NCBI GenBank assembly: GCA_017463255.1
Contig: JAFTPP010000032.1
Span: 186,001-250,000, forward strand
DNA length: 64,000 nucleotides
Direction of reading: 5' to 3'
Source of the DNA: Lachnospiraceae bacterium
GTDB taxonomy: Bacteria > Bacillota > Clostridia > Lachnospirales > Lachnospiraceae
This document shows, piece after piece, positions 25,911 through 35,301 of the stretch; within the stretch, counting starts at the first letter, position 1, and every line of letters starts with the position of its first letter. The notes beneath the pieces were generated by a model. The model saw only the letters and a program-made list of their open reading frames with translations. It did not search any database and had not been told where the DNA came from. A program made the position numbers and the translations under genes.

Positions 25911-27560
25911 CTATTTTTCGGCTGTAAGAACTTCAGCGCGTGATAACGCATCGTCGATATGTTTACAGAAGTTATCTTCTCCAATCATATCATAAAATCC
26001 GGCTTTTTTCATGGAATTCATCGGTTGTTCATTTACATGGGATAACATCAAAGTAATATCCTGTTTCTTACAAGTATCATATAAATGTTCTAGTGAATTC
26101 ATAGCCGTAGAATCAATTGCACTTACACTTCGCATACGAAGAATAAGTACTTTATCTTCAGGTTTTACGGAAATATTCATGATTTTATTTGCGGCTGCAA
26201 AAAACATAGGTCCGCTGATTTCATATACAACCGTATGTTTTGGAACTACTCTTAAGCTAAGGGAATCAGGATCTGTTTCATCATCCACGTATTTCCATCC
26301 TTCTACTTCCGAAACCTCACTCATACGTTTCATGAATAAGAAAGCAGCCATAATAAGACCAACTTCAATTGCAACAACAAGGTCAAATACTACAGTCAGT
26401 ACAAAGGATACGACTAAAACTAAAATATCACTCTTCGGTGCTGTTTTTACTAAATGAACAAACTTTCTCCATTCGCACATGTTATATGCCACCATAAAGA
26501 GAATTGCAGCTATAGTCGGCATGGGTATGTATCCTGCATAAGGCATTAATACAACAAGAATTAATAATAATGTGACAGCATGTACCATTCCCGCTACCGG
26601 TGTACGTCCGCCATTCTTAACATTTGCTGCAGTTCTTGCAATGGCACCCGTAGCAGGAATACCGCCAAATAAAACGCTTGCAACATTACCTGCACCTTGG
26701 GCAATTAATTCCATATTGGAACGATGCTTTGAATTTACCATACTGTCAGCTACAACACATGATAATAATGATTCAATTGCTGCTAAAATGGCAATGGTAA
26801 AAGCATCCGGTAATACTTCTTTTGCTAAGGAAAAGCTGAAGTTTGGAACTGTAAAACTTGGGAGGTCATTAGAAATATCATATAAGCTTCCGATTGTATT
26901 CACTTCCATCTTAAAACCGCTTACCATAGCGATACCAACAATTACTGCAATGAGTGAACCCGGTATCTTTTTATTAATGTATGGCCATACAATTAACACC
27001 AAAAGACACACAGCACCAACTAAAAATGCCTGCCAATTAAAGGTAGAGATGTTTTCAACAACGGCTTCTACTTTTTCCACGGTTTCAATGTGTGTTGAAC
27101 CTGCCGGATACTGTAAACCTAAAAAGTCTTTAATCTGACCAACCACAATCGTCACAGCAATACCGGAGGTAAAACCTGTGGTAATGGTGTCAGGAATGTA
27201 TTTGATCAAATTACCGAGACGTAAAAAGCCCATAATAATTAAGAAAATACCGGCCATAATAGTAGCTAAGATTAGGCCATCCATGCCGCTTTTTACCACA
27301 ATACCCGCAACAATGGTTGCAAATGCGGCGGTTGGTCCGGCAATTTGTACGCGGCTTCCGCCTAAAAATGAAATAATGAATCCTGCAACAATTGCGGTAT
27401 AAATACCACGTTCAGGACCTACGCCGGAAGCCAAGGCAAGCGCAATGGATAACGGCAATGCGATAATTGCTACAATAATACCTGCAACAATATCTTTCAC
27501 GAATTGTTCTTTCGTGTACGTTTTCATGACTGAAAACAACTTCGGTTTCAATTTTTCCAT
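25911..27560 (-). CDS. SulP family anion transporter with STAS domain
   Basis: This 549-residue protein has about 10-12 membrane helices (residues 15-420) followed by a cytoplasmic STAS domain (about 435-545). The SulP signature is seen near the N-terminus (ALPLSIALALASG, then ERGIYTAIVAGFI). The STAS part contains DSTAMNSLEHL near residue 500. Transported ions in the family include sulfate, bicarbonate and dicarboxylates; which applies here cannot be told. It sits between miaB and mutS, a place where many relatives have no transporter, and shows no codon bias difference I could see. Confidence 0.92.
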   Translation of the reverse strand: MEKLKPKLFSVMKTYTKEQFVKDIVAGIIVAIIALPLSIALALASGVGPERGIYTAIVAGFIISFLGGSRVQIAGPTAAFATIVAGIVVKSGMDGLILATIMAGIFLIIMGFLRLGNLIKYIPDTITTGFTSGIAVTIVVGQIKDFLGLQYPAGSTHIETVEKVEAVVENISTFNWQAFLVGAVCLLVLIVWPYINKKIPGSLIAVIVGIAMVSGFKMEVNTIGSLYDISNDLPSFTVPNFSFSLAKEVLPDAFTIAILAAIESLLSCVVADSMVNSKHRSNMELIAQGAGNVASVLFGGIPATGAIARTAANVKNGGRTPVAGMVHAVTLLLILVVLMPYAGYIPMPTIAAILFMVAYNMCEWRKFVHLVKTAPKSDILVLVVSFVLTVVFDLVVAIEVGLIMAAFLFMKRMSEVSEVEGWKYVDDETDPDSLSLRVVPKHTVVYEISGPMFFAAANKIMNISVKPEDKVLILRMRSVSAIDSTAMNSLEHLYDTCKKQDITLMLSHVNEQPMNSMKKAGFYDMIGEDNFCKHIDDALSRAEVLTAEK

Positions 27561-27593
27561 AATTTTTTCCTCGTTTTTAAATCTAGTATATTA

Positions 27594-27614
27594 AAAATGT
27601 GTGGAACACATTTT
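27594..27614 (-). terminator. Probable terminator between miaB and the SulP gene
   Basis: AAAATGTGT and ACACATTTT form a 9-base stem with a 3-base loop; on the minus strand it runs into TTTTT then AATATAC. The stem is AT-rich, so termination may be partial. It suggests that miaB and the SulP-mutS-mutL-miaA genes are separate units. Confidence 0.55.
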
Positions 27615-27628
27615 AATCTAAAGTAATC

Positions 27629-29071
27629 TTATTCTACAATTTCCCCGAAATAGTAAAATCCTTTGCATTCAGTAAGTTTTACCTTGATAATGGAACCGAT
27701 TAACTCTTTTCCACCCTTTAAATGCACGGTAGTACTGTTAGAAAGCTTACCGGTTATAAGAGTTTCATCCTGTTCATTTAATTCTTCTATCAGAACTTCT
27801 TCAACCTGACCTACCAATCTGCCTGCTCTTTCATGTGCAATATTTTGAACCTCTTCAAGAACACGGTTAAAGTTATATTTTACTTCCTCTTCAGGCACCT
27901 GATTTGCCATAGCTGCGGCAGGTGTACCTGTTCTTTTAGAATAAATAAATGTAAAGGCATTATCATAACCGGCCTTTTTAATAACATCAATGGTTTCATC
28001 CACATCTTCCTTTGTTTCTCCCGGAAATCCTACAATAATGTCTGTAGTAAGAGAAATATCAGGAATATTCTTTCTGATTTTATCTACAAGATTAAGGTAA
28101 TCTTCTTTTGTATAACGACGGTTCATTTCTTTTAAAATACGTGTAGAACCGCTTTGAACCGGTAAATGCAGATGACGGCAGATTTTCTTGGAATCCCTCA
28201 TAACTTCAATTAATTCATCTGATAAATCCTTAGGATGTGAAGTCATGAAACGGATACGTTTTAATCCGTCTATCTTTTCAATGCGTCTTAAAAGCTCTGC
28301 AAAAGAAATAGGTTTTTCAAGGTTTTTACCATATGAATTAACATTCTGACCTAAAAGCATAACTTCTACTACACCATCTTTTACAAGGTTTTCGATTTCT
28401 TTAATAATATCTTCCGGATTTCTGCTTCGTTCCCTGCCTCGTACATAGGGCACAATACAATAAGAGCAAAAATTATTGCAACCGAACATAATATTAATAC
28501 CTGATTTAAAGGGATATTTTCTCTCTACGGGTAAATCCTCTACAATTCTGTCCGTCCCATCCCAAATATCGATAATCATTCTTTCGGATTCAAACATTCT
28601 TACCAATAGTTCTGCAAATTTATAAATGTTATGAGTACCAAAAATAAGGTTGACAAAAGAATAGCTTTTCTTTAATTTGGTAATTACCGTGTCTTCCTGC
28701 ATCATACAACCACAAAGCGCAATTTTCATATTGGGATTCTTCTTTTTTAAATTATGAAGATAGCCTAATCTTCCGTATACTCTTTGATTAGCATTGTCTC
28801 TTACGGTACAGGTATTATAAATAACAAAATCCGCATGTTCGGAATCTATTAATTCAAAGCCTGTTAATTCTAAAATACCTGCAAGCTTTTCGGAATCTCT
28901 TGCATTCATCTGGCAACCGAATGTAGTCACGCAACAGGTTGGCTTATGTCCTATTAATGCAGCGTATTCATTTACTTTTATTTTGGCTTTTTCAATATAT
29001 TCGTACTGTAATTTTGTTTCTTCTTCTGATGTAAGGTTATTGTTGGTAATCTGATATTTTATATCGCTCAA
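27629..29071 (-). CDS. miaB: tRNA-2-methylthio-N6-dimethylallyladenosine synthase
   Basis: This radical-SAM methylthiotransferase converts i6A37 to ms2i6A37 in tRNA. It has the N-terminal UPF0004 domain with the three cluster cysteines (CQMNARDSE, CTVRDNANQ, CGCMMQ), the radical-SAM motif CNNFCSYC (about residue 195) and a C-terminal TRAM domain. The start is debatable: a TTG at 29071 has AGGAG 7 bases before it and would give 480 residues; an ATG at 29101 overlaps proA by 20 bases with only a weak ribosome site. Confidence 0.94.
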   Translation of the reverse strand: MSDIKYQITNNNLTSEEETKLQYEYIEKAKIKVNEYAALIGHKPTCCVTTFGCQMNARDSEKLAGILELTGFELIDSEHADFVIYNTCTVRDNANQRVYGRLGYLHNLKKKNPNMKIALCGCMMQEDTVITKLKKSYSFVNLIFGTHNIYKFAELLVRMFESERMIIDIWDGTDRIVEDLPVERKYPFKSGINIMFGCNNFCSYCIVPYVRGRERSRNPEDIIKEIENLVKDGVVEVMLLGQNVNSYGKNLEKPISFAELLRRIEKIDGLKRIRFMTSHPKDLSDELIEVMRDSKKICRHLHLPVQSGSTRILKEMNRRYTKEDYLNLVDKIRKNIPDISLTTDIIVGFPGETKEDVDETIDVIKKAGYDNAFTFIYSKRTGTPAAAMANQVPEEEVKYNFNRVLEEVQNIAHERAGRLVGQVEEVLIEELNEQDETLITGKLSNSTTVHLKGGKELIGSIIKVKLTECKGFYYFGEIVE

Positions 29072-29081
29072 AGTAAGTCTC

Positions 29082-30326
29082 CTATCCTCGTATCTGACCA
29101 TTTCCGATAATTTCGTACTTGTATGTGTTTAATTCCTTAAGACCCATAGGACCTCTGGCATGAAGCTTTTGTGTACTGATACCGATTTCAGCACCAAATC
29201 CAAATTCAAATCCGTCTGTAAATCTTGTGGAAGCATTCACATAGACGCATGCAGAATCCACTTCATTAAGGAATTTTTCAGCATTATTCATGTTTTTCGT
29301 TAAAATAGCATCGGAATGATGAGTATTGTATTTATTAATATGTGTGATTGCTTCATCAACGTTATTTACTATTTTGATGGAGATAATATAATCAAGATAT
29401 TCTTTGTAATAATCTTCTTCTGTTGCAGGAATACAATCCTTTAAAATTGTAGCAGAAATTTCATCTGCACGGATTTCCACATTTTTCTCTTTTAACGCTT
29501 TTTCTAAGGTTGGTAAAAAGCTTTCATAAATACTATTGTGAATTAATAATGACTCGCACGCATTACATACGCCGATACGCTGGGTTTTAGCATTTAAAAT
29601 AATTTTAACCGCTTCGTTTAAATCAGCGGAATCATCAACATAAATATGGCAATTGCCGGTACCTGTTTCAATAACAGGAATTGTACTGTTATTTACTACA
29701 CTTTGAATTAAAGATGCGCCACCCCTTGGAATTAAAACATCAATATATTCGTTCATTTTCATTAATTCCATAACAGTTTCACGTTTTGTACTGTCTACAA
29801 AAGAAAGAATATCCGGATTATGTCCTTCTTTTTCTAAAACTTCACGGATAATCTTAACAATTACCCTGTTAGAATGGATTGCATCACTTCCGCCTTTTAA
29901 TACTACGGCATTTCCTGCCATAAAACATAACCCAAAGGCATCTGCAGTAACATTGGGTCTTGATTCATAAATAACACCGATTAATCCTAAAGGTACACTG
30001 ACTTTTTTAACGTGTAAGCCATTTGCAGGTTTGAATTCTTCCAATACTCTGCCTGTTGGGTCCTCTAAATCAGTGATTTGTCTTAATCCTTCGCTCATGC
30101 CTTCAATTCTTGGTAAAGTAAGCCGTAAACGGTCAATAAGACCGTCGCTCATTCCTTTTTCTACAGCATACGCGATGTCTTTTTCGTTTTCTGAAATAAT
30201 AATATCTGCATGCTTTATAAATGCATCAGCAACTTTTAACAATACATTATTCTTCTGTTCTTTTGTAAGCTTTTGAACATCATATTTTGCCTGTTTAGCT
30301 TTGGATAACAATTCTTTTAAGTACAT
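29082..30326 (-). CDS. proA: Glutamate-5-semialdehyde dehydrogenase (gamma-glutamyl phosphate reductase)
   Basis: ProA reduces gamma-glutamyl phosphate to glutamate semialdehyde with NADPH, step two of proline synthesis. The 414-residue protein is of standard length. The catalytic cysteine is in [12 protein letters not shown] near residue 255, and the [17 protein letters not shown] motif is near 115. It is part of proB, DUF896, 5-formyl-THF cyclo-ligase, proA; the upstream neighbour overlaps it by 10 bases. Confidence 0.96.
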   Translation of the reverse strand: MYLKELLSKAKQAKYDVQKLTKEQKNNVLLKVADAFIKHADIIISENEKDIAYAVEKGMSDGLIDRLRLTLPRIEGMSEGLRQITDLEDPTGRVLEEFKPANGLHVKKVSVPLGLIGVIYESRPNVTADAFGLCFMAGNAVVLKGGSDAIHSNRVIVKIIREVLEKEGHNPDILSFVDSTKRETVMELMKMNEYIDVLIPRGGASLIQSVVNNSTIPVIETGTGNCHIYVDDSADLNEAVKIILNAKTQRIGVCNACESLLIHNSIYESFLPTLEKALKEKNVEIRADEISATILKDCIPATEEDYYKEYLDYIISIKIVNNVDEAITHINKYNTHHSDAILTKNMNNAEKFLNEVDSACVYVNASTRFTDGFEFGFGAEIGISTQKLHARGPMGLKELNTYKYEIIGNGQIRG

Positions 30327-30904
30327 AAATATTCACCCTTTTCTGTAATAATCCGATCCATTTTTATATCAGTGATATCGGATGGTAATCTGTCATATAT
30401 CTGACAATCATAAGCAATAGCAATTTTATATATATTACCAGTTACTTTGCATCTGGCCAAATATCTGTCATAGAAGCCTTTTCCATACCCGATACGGTTG
30501 CCTGTTTTATCAAAAGCAACACCGGGTAATATCATAAGGCAGGAGTCAAAAAAAGTATCAACTGGGAAAATGCTTTGAGAATTATCAGGTTCCGGAATTC
30601 CTTTGTATCCTTCCTTTAATTCTGTTATGGAGGATATTCTAAAAAACTCCATAGTCCCTTCACATCCTGTTACTTTTGGAACATAGACTTCTTTTCCGTT
30701 TTCTAATGCATGTTTCATTAACGAAAACGTATCTGCTTCATTTTGATAGGAGGCATATATTAATACAATATTTGTATTTTGGTATTCGTTACAATGAATA
30801 ATTTGGTTGAAAATTTTCTGATTTTTCTCGCTTCTTTCTTCATCAGATAATAAGGAGCGGTTATAAAGCGCTTCCTTTCTAACTTGGATTTTGTTTTTTA
30901 CCAT
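30317..30904 (-). CDS. 5-formyltetrahydrofolate cyclo-ligase
   Basis: The enzyme converts 5-formyl-THF to 5,10-methenyl-THF using ATP, rescuing a storage form of folate. The 195-residue length fits. The N-terminal [18 protein letters not shown] helix, the VYVPKV segment and the family motif GIPEP, followed by [27 protein letters not shown] (shown here only in part: [11 protein letters not shown]), are present. The ATG at 30904 is taken as start; a TTG at 30925 is an alternative. Both overlap the DUF896 gene end. It precedes proA, mixing folate and proline genes in one unit. Confidence 0.92.
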   Translation of the reverse strand: MVKNKIQVRKEALYNRSLLSDEERSEKNQKIFNQIIHCNEYQNTNIVLIYASYQNEADTFSLMKHALENGKEVYVPKVTGCEGTMEFFRISSITELKEGYKGIPEPDNSQSIFPVDTFFDSCLMILPGVAFDKTGNRIGYGKGFYDRYLARCKVTGNIYKIAIAYDCQIYDRLPSDITDIKMDRIITEKGEYLCT

Positions 30905-31103
30905 ATTTTTCACCAAGATTTTCAATACTTCCGTCAGGATTCTTTATATCGATTCTGTCAAGCTGGGCTGTAAAATTGCTTGACATTGCCTGAATATAAA
31001 GCTTTCTTAACTTTTGCTGTTCTTCTTTTTCTTCAGGAGTTAATCCTTCATTTTGCGATTTATGATATAACTCATTGATTCTATTGATCATTTCGTTGGT
31101 CAT
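30879..31103 (-). CDS. DUF896 family small protein (YnzC-like)
   Basis: This 74-residue soluble protein matches DUF896/UPF0291: INRINELYHKSQNEGLTPEE followed by EQQKLRKLYIQ and a C-terminal NPDGS. Members of this Firmicute family fold as a short helical hairpin; some are linked to the SOS operon in Bacillus, but no biochemical role is known. It overlaps the stop of proB by one base and the start of the cyclo-ligase, so it is translated in the same operon. Confidence 0.88.
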   Translation of the reverse strand: MTNEMINRINELYHKSQNEGLTPEEKEEQQKLRKLYIQAMSSNFTAQLDRIDIKNPDGSIENLGEKYGKKQNPS

Positions 31104-31963
31104 TAGTTATCACTCCCGTGTAAATTTTTAACATATTCATTCAAATCAAAATGTTCGTTTTTATTTGCTTTAAAAATAGTGCCGTAATCTCTACCATCCA
31201 TAATTCTATGTATGATTCTGATATCACTGCTGTTAGCAATAATCATGTCAGCACCAGCATTGGTTGAAATCTTAGCGGCTATCAGTTTAGTGTTCATGCC
31301 ACCGGTGCCGACATTGCTTCCGGTTTCACTTTTTCCCATATTCATGATATGCTCATCTAAAACTTCCACCGTGTCAATGAACTTAGCATCTTTATTTGTT
31401 CTCGGATTATCGGTATATAATCCGTCAATATCTGATAAAAGAATCAATAAGTCAGCATTAATTAATGCGGCAACAATAGCGGACAGAGAATCATTGTCAC
31501 CAATTCCCATTTCATAGGTGGAAATCGTATCGTTTTCATTAACAATGGGAATGACACCCATTTCCAATAATTGCGAAAAAGTATTTTGCGCATTGAAACG
31601 GTTCAAATCATCAACGAAAGTGTTTTTAGTCATTAATATTTGCGCAATGACTTGATTATATTCTGCAAAAATCTTTTGATAAGTCATCATCAGTCTTGCC
31701 TGTCCTACGGCTGCACACGCCTGCTTTACAGGAACGGAATTTTTTTCTTTTCCGATATGCATTGCTTTTCTGCCGCATGCAATGGCTCCGGAACTAACCA
31801 AAACAACATCTTTTCCCTGATTTCTTAAATTGCACAACTCTCTTGCAAGCACATCCATTTTTACATAATCTAAATCACCGGTTTCGGGATGCTGCAATGA
31901 TGAAGAACCGATTTTAATTACAATTCTTTTTTTATCTTTTATTTTTTCTCTTAAGGGATTCAT
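31103..31963 (-). CDS. proB: Glutamate 5-kinase without PUA domain
   Basis: ProB phosphorylates glutamate in the first step of proline synthesis. The 286-residue protein contains the amino-acid kinase domain with VIKIGSSSL (residues 14-22), VSSGAIACGRK (about 58) and NENDTIS (about 142) and GTGGMNTKLIAA (about 215). The C-terminal PUA domain of the longer (about 370-residue) enzymes is absent, as in many Firmicutes; feedback control by proline may differ. It starts the proB-DUF896-cyclo-ligase-proA unit with GAGGT before the ATG. Confidence 0.94.
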   Translation of the reverse strand: MNPLREKIKDKKRIVIKIGSSSLQHPETGDLDYVKMDVLARELCNLRNQGKDVVLVSSGAIACGRKAMHIGKEKNSVPVKQACAAVGQARLMMTYQKIFAEYNQVIAQILMTKNTFVDDLNRFNAQNTFSQLLEMGVIPIVNENDTISTYEMGIGDNDSLSAIVAALINADLLILLSDIDGLYTDNPRTNKDAKFIDTVEVLDEHIMNMGKSETGSNVGTGGMNTKLIAAKISTNAGADMIIANSSDIRIIHRIMDGRDYGTIFKANKNEHFDLNEYVKNLHGSDN

Positions 31964-32003
31964 AGTTAATACCTCACATACGTTCCATATTTTATATTAT
32001 CTT

Positions 32004-33632
32004 TTACAAAAAGTCCATATGATGAACAATCTGCTCTGCCACTTTTATGCCATCCATAGCAGCACTGGTGATACCTCCGGCATATCCGGCTCCTTCACCG
32101 CATGGATAAAGTCCGTTAAATGTACTTAGGCATTCATCATTACGTATAATTCTTACAGGGGAAGATGTTCTGCTTTCAATCCCTGCAAGATAAGTTTTAG
32201 GATGATTAAATCCTTTGATTTTAGTGCCAAACTGTTCCATTGCACGATAAAAAGTATGATTCATATCGTCGTTTAACAACTCGTGCAAAGGACAGTGCTC
32301 CACAAATTCTCCTTTTATTGCAGGTTTAAAATCATCAAAAAGATAATCGGTATCTTCGTTTGTTACGTTAGCTGTTTCCTGCCCGATACCACGCACAAAT
32401 TCCCCGTATGTTTCAACCGGAATCTTACCTTTTCCCATTTCATATGCCTTTTGTTCCAAGCTTTGCTGGAAATAGACTCCGCATAAGGGGGAATCATTAT
32501 CCATATGATTAATATAGTCTTCTTTTTTTACCATTACTACAATAGCACTGTTTGCATTGCTGCCTGCCCTGTCAGAGTAGCTCATTCCGTTAATGGCAAG
32601 CCGCTTTTCTTCACTGGATGCATTCACTACATAGCCCCCCGGGCACATACAAAAGGAATATGCATTTCTATCCCCCAGTTTTTCACCGGTTAATTTATAA
32701 GGTGCAGCACCAAGCACAGGATTATCCTCTCCGTATTGGCTTAAATTAATCAGCTTTTGAGGATGCATTACACGAAATCCAACTGCAAAATCCTTGGGTT
32801 CCATGGGGATGCTTGATTTATGTAACATTTCAAAGGTATCTCTTGCGCTGTGACCAACAGCAAGGACGATAAAATCGCTGTACCATTCTTTGTTATCGCT
32901 TGTAACCACGCCGGTTACTTTTTGTTCTGTAAGAATCAATTTGTCAACACGGGTATTAAAATAAAAATCGGCACCGTTTTGAATCATGGTATCACGCATG
33001 GAGCGGATTACATTCATTAACACATCAGTTCCGATATGCGCTTTATAGTCATACAAAATATTTTCGTTGGCGCCGTGTTCCACAAAAATCTCAAGAACTT
33101 TTCTGTTCCGTCCGTATTTATCCTTAACCAGTGTGTTTAATTTGCCGTCAGAGAAAGTGCCGGCGCCGCCTTCTCCAAATTGAACATTTGAATTGGGATT
33201 AAGAACACCGGTTTTCCAAAATTCTTCAACATCTCTTTTACGTTCTTCAACCTTTGATCCACGTTCCAAAAGTATTGGCTTTAAGCCTGCCTTTGCGAGC
33301 ATATAACCGCAAAACAAGCCTGCCGGTCCGGTTCCGATAATAATAGGACGTTGTCCTTTTTTAGTTACCTTCGGAAACTGATAGATAAATTCATCAACAA
33401 CGCATACATCCTTATTTTTAAGCTTCTTTACAAGGTTTTCTTCTTTCACATTTTTAAGCTTACAGTCAAGGGTATAAACATAAAATAAATCCGGTTTTTT
33501 ACGTGCATCAATAGATTGTTTTACAATATGTAATTCTATAATTTCCTGAACAGGTACTTTTAGAATTTCGGCCGCTTTTTTCTTAAGATCCTGACCTGAA
33601 ATACGTACCTTACACTGGGTTATTCTAATCAT
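32004..33632 (-). CDS. FAD-dependent dehydrogenase-like flavoprotein (COG2509 type)
   Basis: This 542-residue protein has an N-terminal alpha/beta region (about 1-85) and then an FAD-binding domain with IIGTGPAGLFCGYMLAKAG (about residue 97). Further family hallmarks are VQFGEGGAGTFSDGKLNT near 168 and PCGEGAGYAGGITSAAMDG near 510. The substrate is not known. A paralogous class of FAD protein follows the same arrangement upstream (33653-34795), suggesting linked redox roles, but no pathway can be named. Confidence 0.88.
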   Translation of the reverse strand: MIRITQCKVRISGQDLKKKAAEILKVPVQEIIELHIVKQSIDARKKPDLFYVYTLDCKLKNVKEENLVKKLKNKDVCVVDEFIYQFPKVTKKGQRPIIIGTGPAGLFCGYMLAKAGLKPILLERGSKVEERKRDVEEFWKTGVLNPNSNVQFGEGGAGTFSDGKLNTLVKDKYGRNRKVLEIFVEHGANENILYDYKAHIGTDVLMNVIRSMRDTMIQNGADFYFNTRVDKLILTEQKVTGVVTSDNKEWYSDFIVLAVGHSARDTFEMLHKSSIPMEPKDFAVGFRVMHPQKLINLSQYGEDNPVLGAAPYKLTGEKLGDRNAYSFCMCPGGYVVNASSEEKRLAINGMSYSDRAGSNANSAIVVMVKKEDYINHMDNDSPLCGVYFQQSLEQKAYEMGKGKIPVETYGEFVRGIGQETANVTNEDTDYLFDDFKPAIKGEFVEHCPLHELLNDDMNHTFYRAMEQFGTKIKGFNHPKTYLAGIESRTSSPVRIIRNDECLSTFNGLYPCGEGAGYAGGITSAAMDGIKVAEQIVHHMDFL

Positions 33633-33652
33633 CTATAAATCCTTTATTCTAT

Positions 33653-34795
33653 TTATGTTTTAGAAGCGTGCATACCTGCCACATAACCACTGCTCCATGC
33701 CCATTGGAGATTATATCCGCCACATTTTCCGGTAATATCCAAAACTTCGCCGGTAAAATACAAGCCTTTATATTTTAATGATTGTAAATGTGTATCAACT
33801 TCAGTTAATGATACACCGCCACTGGTTACCTGGGCATTTTTGTATCCATTATGTCCGTTTACTGTAATTCTGAATTTTTTGATTACATTGATATCCTTAC
33901 TCAGAATATATTTTTTAAAAAGAAATTCAGCCAGTTTCGGATTTAGTAATCCTTCTAAGTTATGCTTACTTAAAATCTCTTTTAATTCATCTTCACAAAT
34001 GTCCGGTAAGAAATCAATATAGCCTTCTAAAAACTCATTATTCTGTAATCTTCTGCAAGCATTGAGACTTAATTGAAAAACAGGAAAACCGGATATTCCG
34101 TAATCTGTTATTTGCAGTTCACCATATTCTGTGCAGTCGGCAAGTGTAACACAAGCGTCACAACGTACTCCGGAAATCTGCTCCCAAAAATTGCCATCAC
34201 ATTTTAGCTGTACCAGTGCAGGACATGTATCAACTACAGTATGTCCTAATTGCTTGGCTAAATAGTATCCGTCCCCATCAGAACCGCTTATGGCAGACGA
34301 AATACCACCTGTAGCGATAATGACTCTATCAAACTCTTCTATACCTTTGGAAGTCTTTAACTCAAATCTTCCTGTATCAGTTACAGATATCTTTTTAATT
34401 CGTTCAGAAAGTCTTATTAAAATATGATTACGTTCCAACTCATTTTTTAAAATATTGACTACCGACTGAGCCTGTCCGCTTTTGGGATAAGCCATTGATT
34501 CTTTGATAGTAAAATACAATCCTAATTCTTTAAAGAAATCTCTTGTGTTTTCAAAAGAAAATTCATCTAAAATATGGATTAACTTATTGTTATCAACATC
34601 GCTTTCTGAATAATAATAAGTTTCAGATAAATTATTGTTAGATATATTACACCTGCCGTTACCTGTTGCAAGTATTTTTTTGCCAATTTGGTCATTGGAT
34701 TCAAAAAGTGTAACGATGCAATTGTTTTTTGCTGCAACAATGGCAGCCATACAACCGGAAGCCCCGGCACCTATGATTGCTATTTTCTTTTGCAT
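33653..34795 (-). CDS. HI0933/BaiN-like NAD(P)/FAD-dependent oxidoreductase
   Basis: The 380-residue flavoprotein belongs to the HI0933/YhiN family (PF03486). The Rossmann motif IIGAGASGCMAAIVAAKN begins at residue 6, ATGNGRCNISNNN is near 43, and the C-terminal FTGEVLDITGKCGGYNLQWAWSSG motif (in part: CGGYNLQWAWSSG) is near 355. BaiN in gut Clostridia reduces bile-acid intermediates, but most homologues have no known substrate and no bai genes are nearby. It lies between the BofC-like gene and the COG2509-type flavoprotein. Confidence 0.87.
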   Translation of the reverse strand: MQKKIAIIGAGASGCMAAIVAAKNNCIVTLFESNDQIGKKILATGNGRCNISNNNLSETYYYSESDVDNNKLIHILDEFSFENTRDFFKELGLYFTIKESMAYPKSGQAQSVVNILKNELERNHILIRLSERIKKISVTDTGRFELKTSKGIEEFDRVIIATGGISSAISGSDGDGYYLAKQLGHTVVDTCPALVQLKCDGNFWEQISGVRCDACVTLADCTEYGELQITDYGISGFPVFQLSLNACRRLQNNEFLEGYIDFLPDICEDELKEILSKHNLEGLLNPKLAEFLFKKYILSKDINVIKKFRITVNGHNGYKNAQVTSGGVSLTEVDTHLQSLKYKGLYFTGEVLDITGKCGGYNLQWAWSSGYVAGMHASKT

Positions 34796-34839
34796 TTTAT
34801 ACCTACCTGTATATAATTCCTAAACAATTTATTATAACT

Positions 34840-35250
34840 CTAACTGGTGTAAGACTCAAGGAAATTGTAGATTTCTTCTACTGAATTCATAATTCGGCCC
34901 TCTAAAATTGACTCTCTTATTTCATAGGGTAAATCATCAATATAAATTCCTGTTTCAAAGAAAATGGTATTTAAATCAGGATATAAAACAGTTACATATC
35001 CGTCAACACAAGTCATATAATAAGCAAAATCTGTAACTTCTTCAAATTCGATATAGGGCTCTTCACTTGTTACTTCTGTATTGAATGTTTCAGGTGGCTC
35101 GTATTCGGCTGTGTCTATTAAGTCGTCACGGGGTACTTCAACATATTTTTCTTCATTTTCTTTATAGTTTGACTTAATAATAAAATAGCAAAGAAAGATT
35201 ACGAAAACCGAACCAATAAAAAACAGACTGATTTTAAACAAAGGTTTCAT
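34840..35250 (-). CDS. Secreted BofC C-terminal-domain-like protein
   Basis: The 136-residue protein has an N-terminal membrane anchor or signal (about residues 5-25), an acidic linker rich in Glu/Thr and Pro, and a C-terminal domain. That domain, with DGYVTVLYPDLNTIFFETG, LPYEIRESILEG and EEIYNFLESYTS, resembles the BofC C-terminal fold. BofC in Bacillus controls proteolytic activation of sigma K during sporulation. The N-terminal BofC domain is missing, and the assignment rests on a short segment, so a sporulation role is only suggested. It follows the MOP flippase by 51 bases. Confidence 0.65.
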   Translation of the reverse strand: MKPLFKISLFFIGSVFVIFLCYFIIKSNYKENEEKYVEVPRDDLIDTAEYEPPETFNTEVTSEEPYIEFEEVTDFAYYMTCVDGYVTVLYPDLNTIFFETGIYIDDLPYEIRESILEGRIMNSVEEIYNFLESYTS

Positions 35251-35301
35251 TTGAACAACTCCTTTTTTTATAGTATCAGTCTGTTTATATTAAAATATTC
35301 A

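Noticed and set aside
26572..27138. A 188-residue plus-strand frame opposite the SulP gene
   Set aside because: Antisense shadow of the membrane-helix-rich transporter; no start signals or family features.
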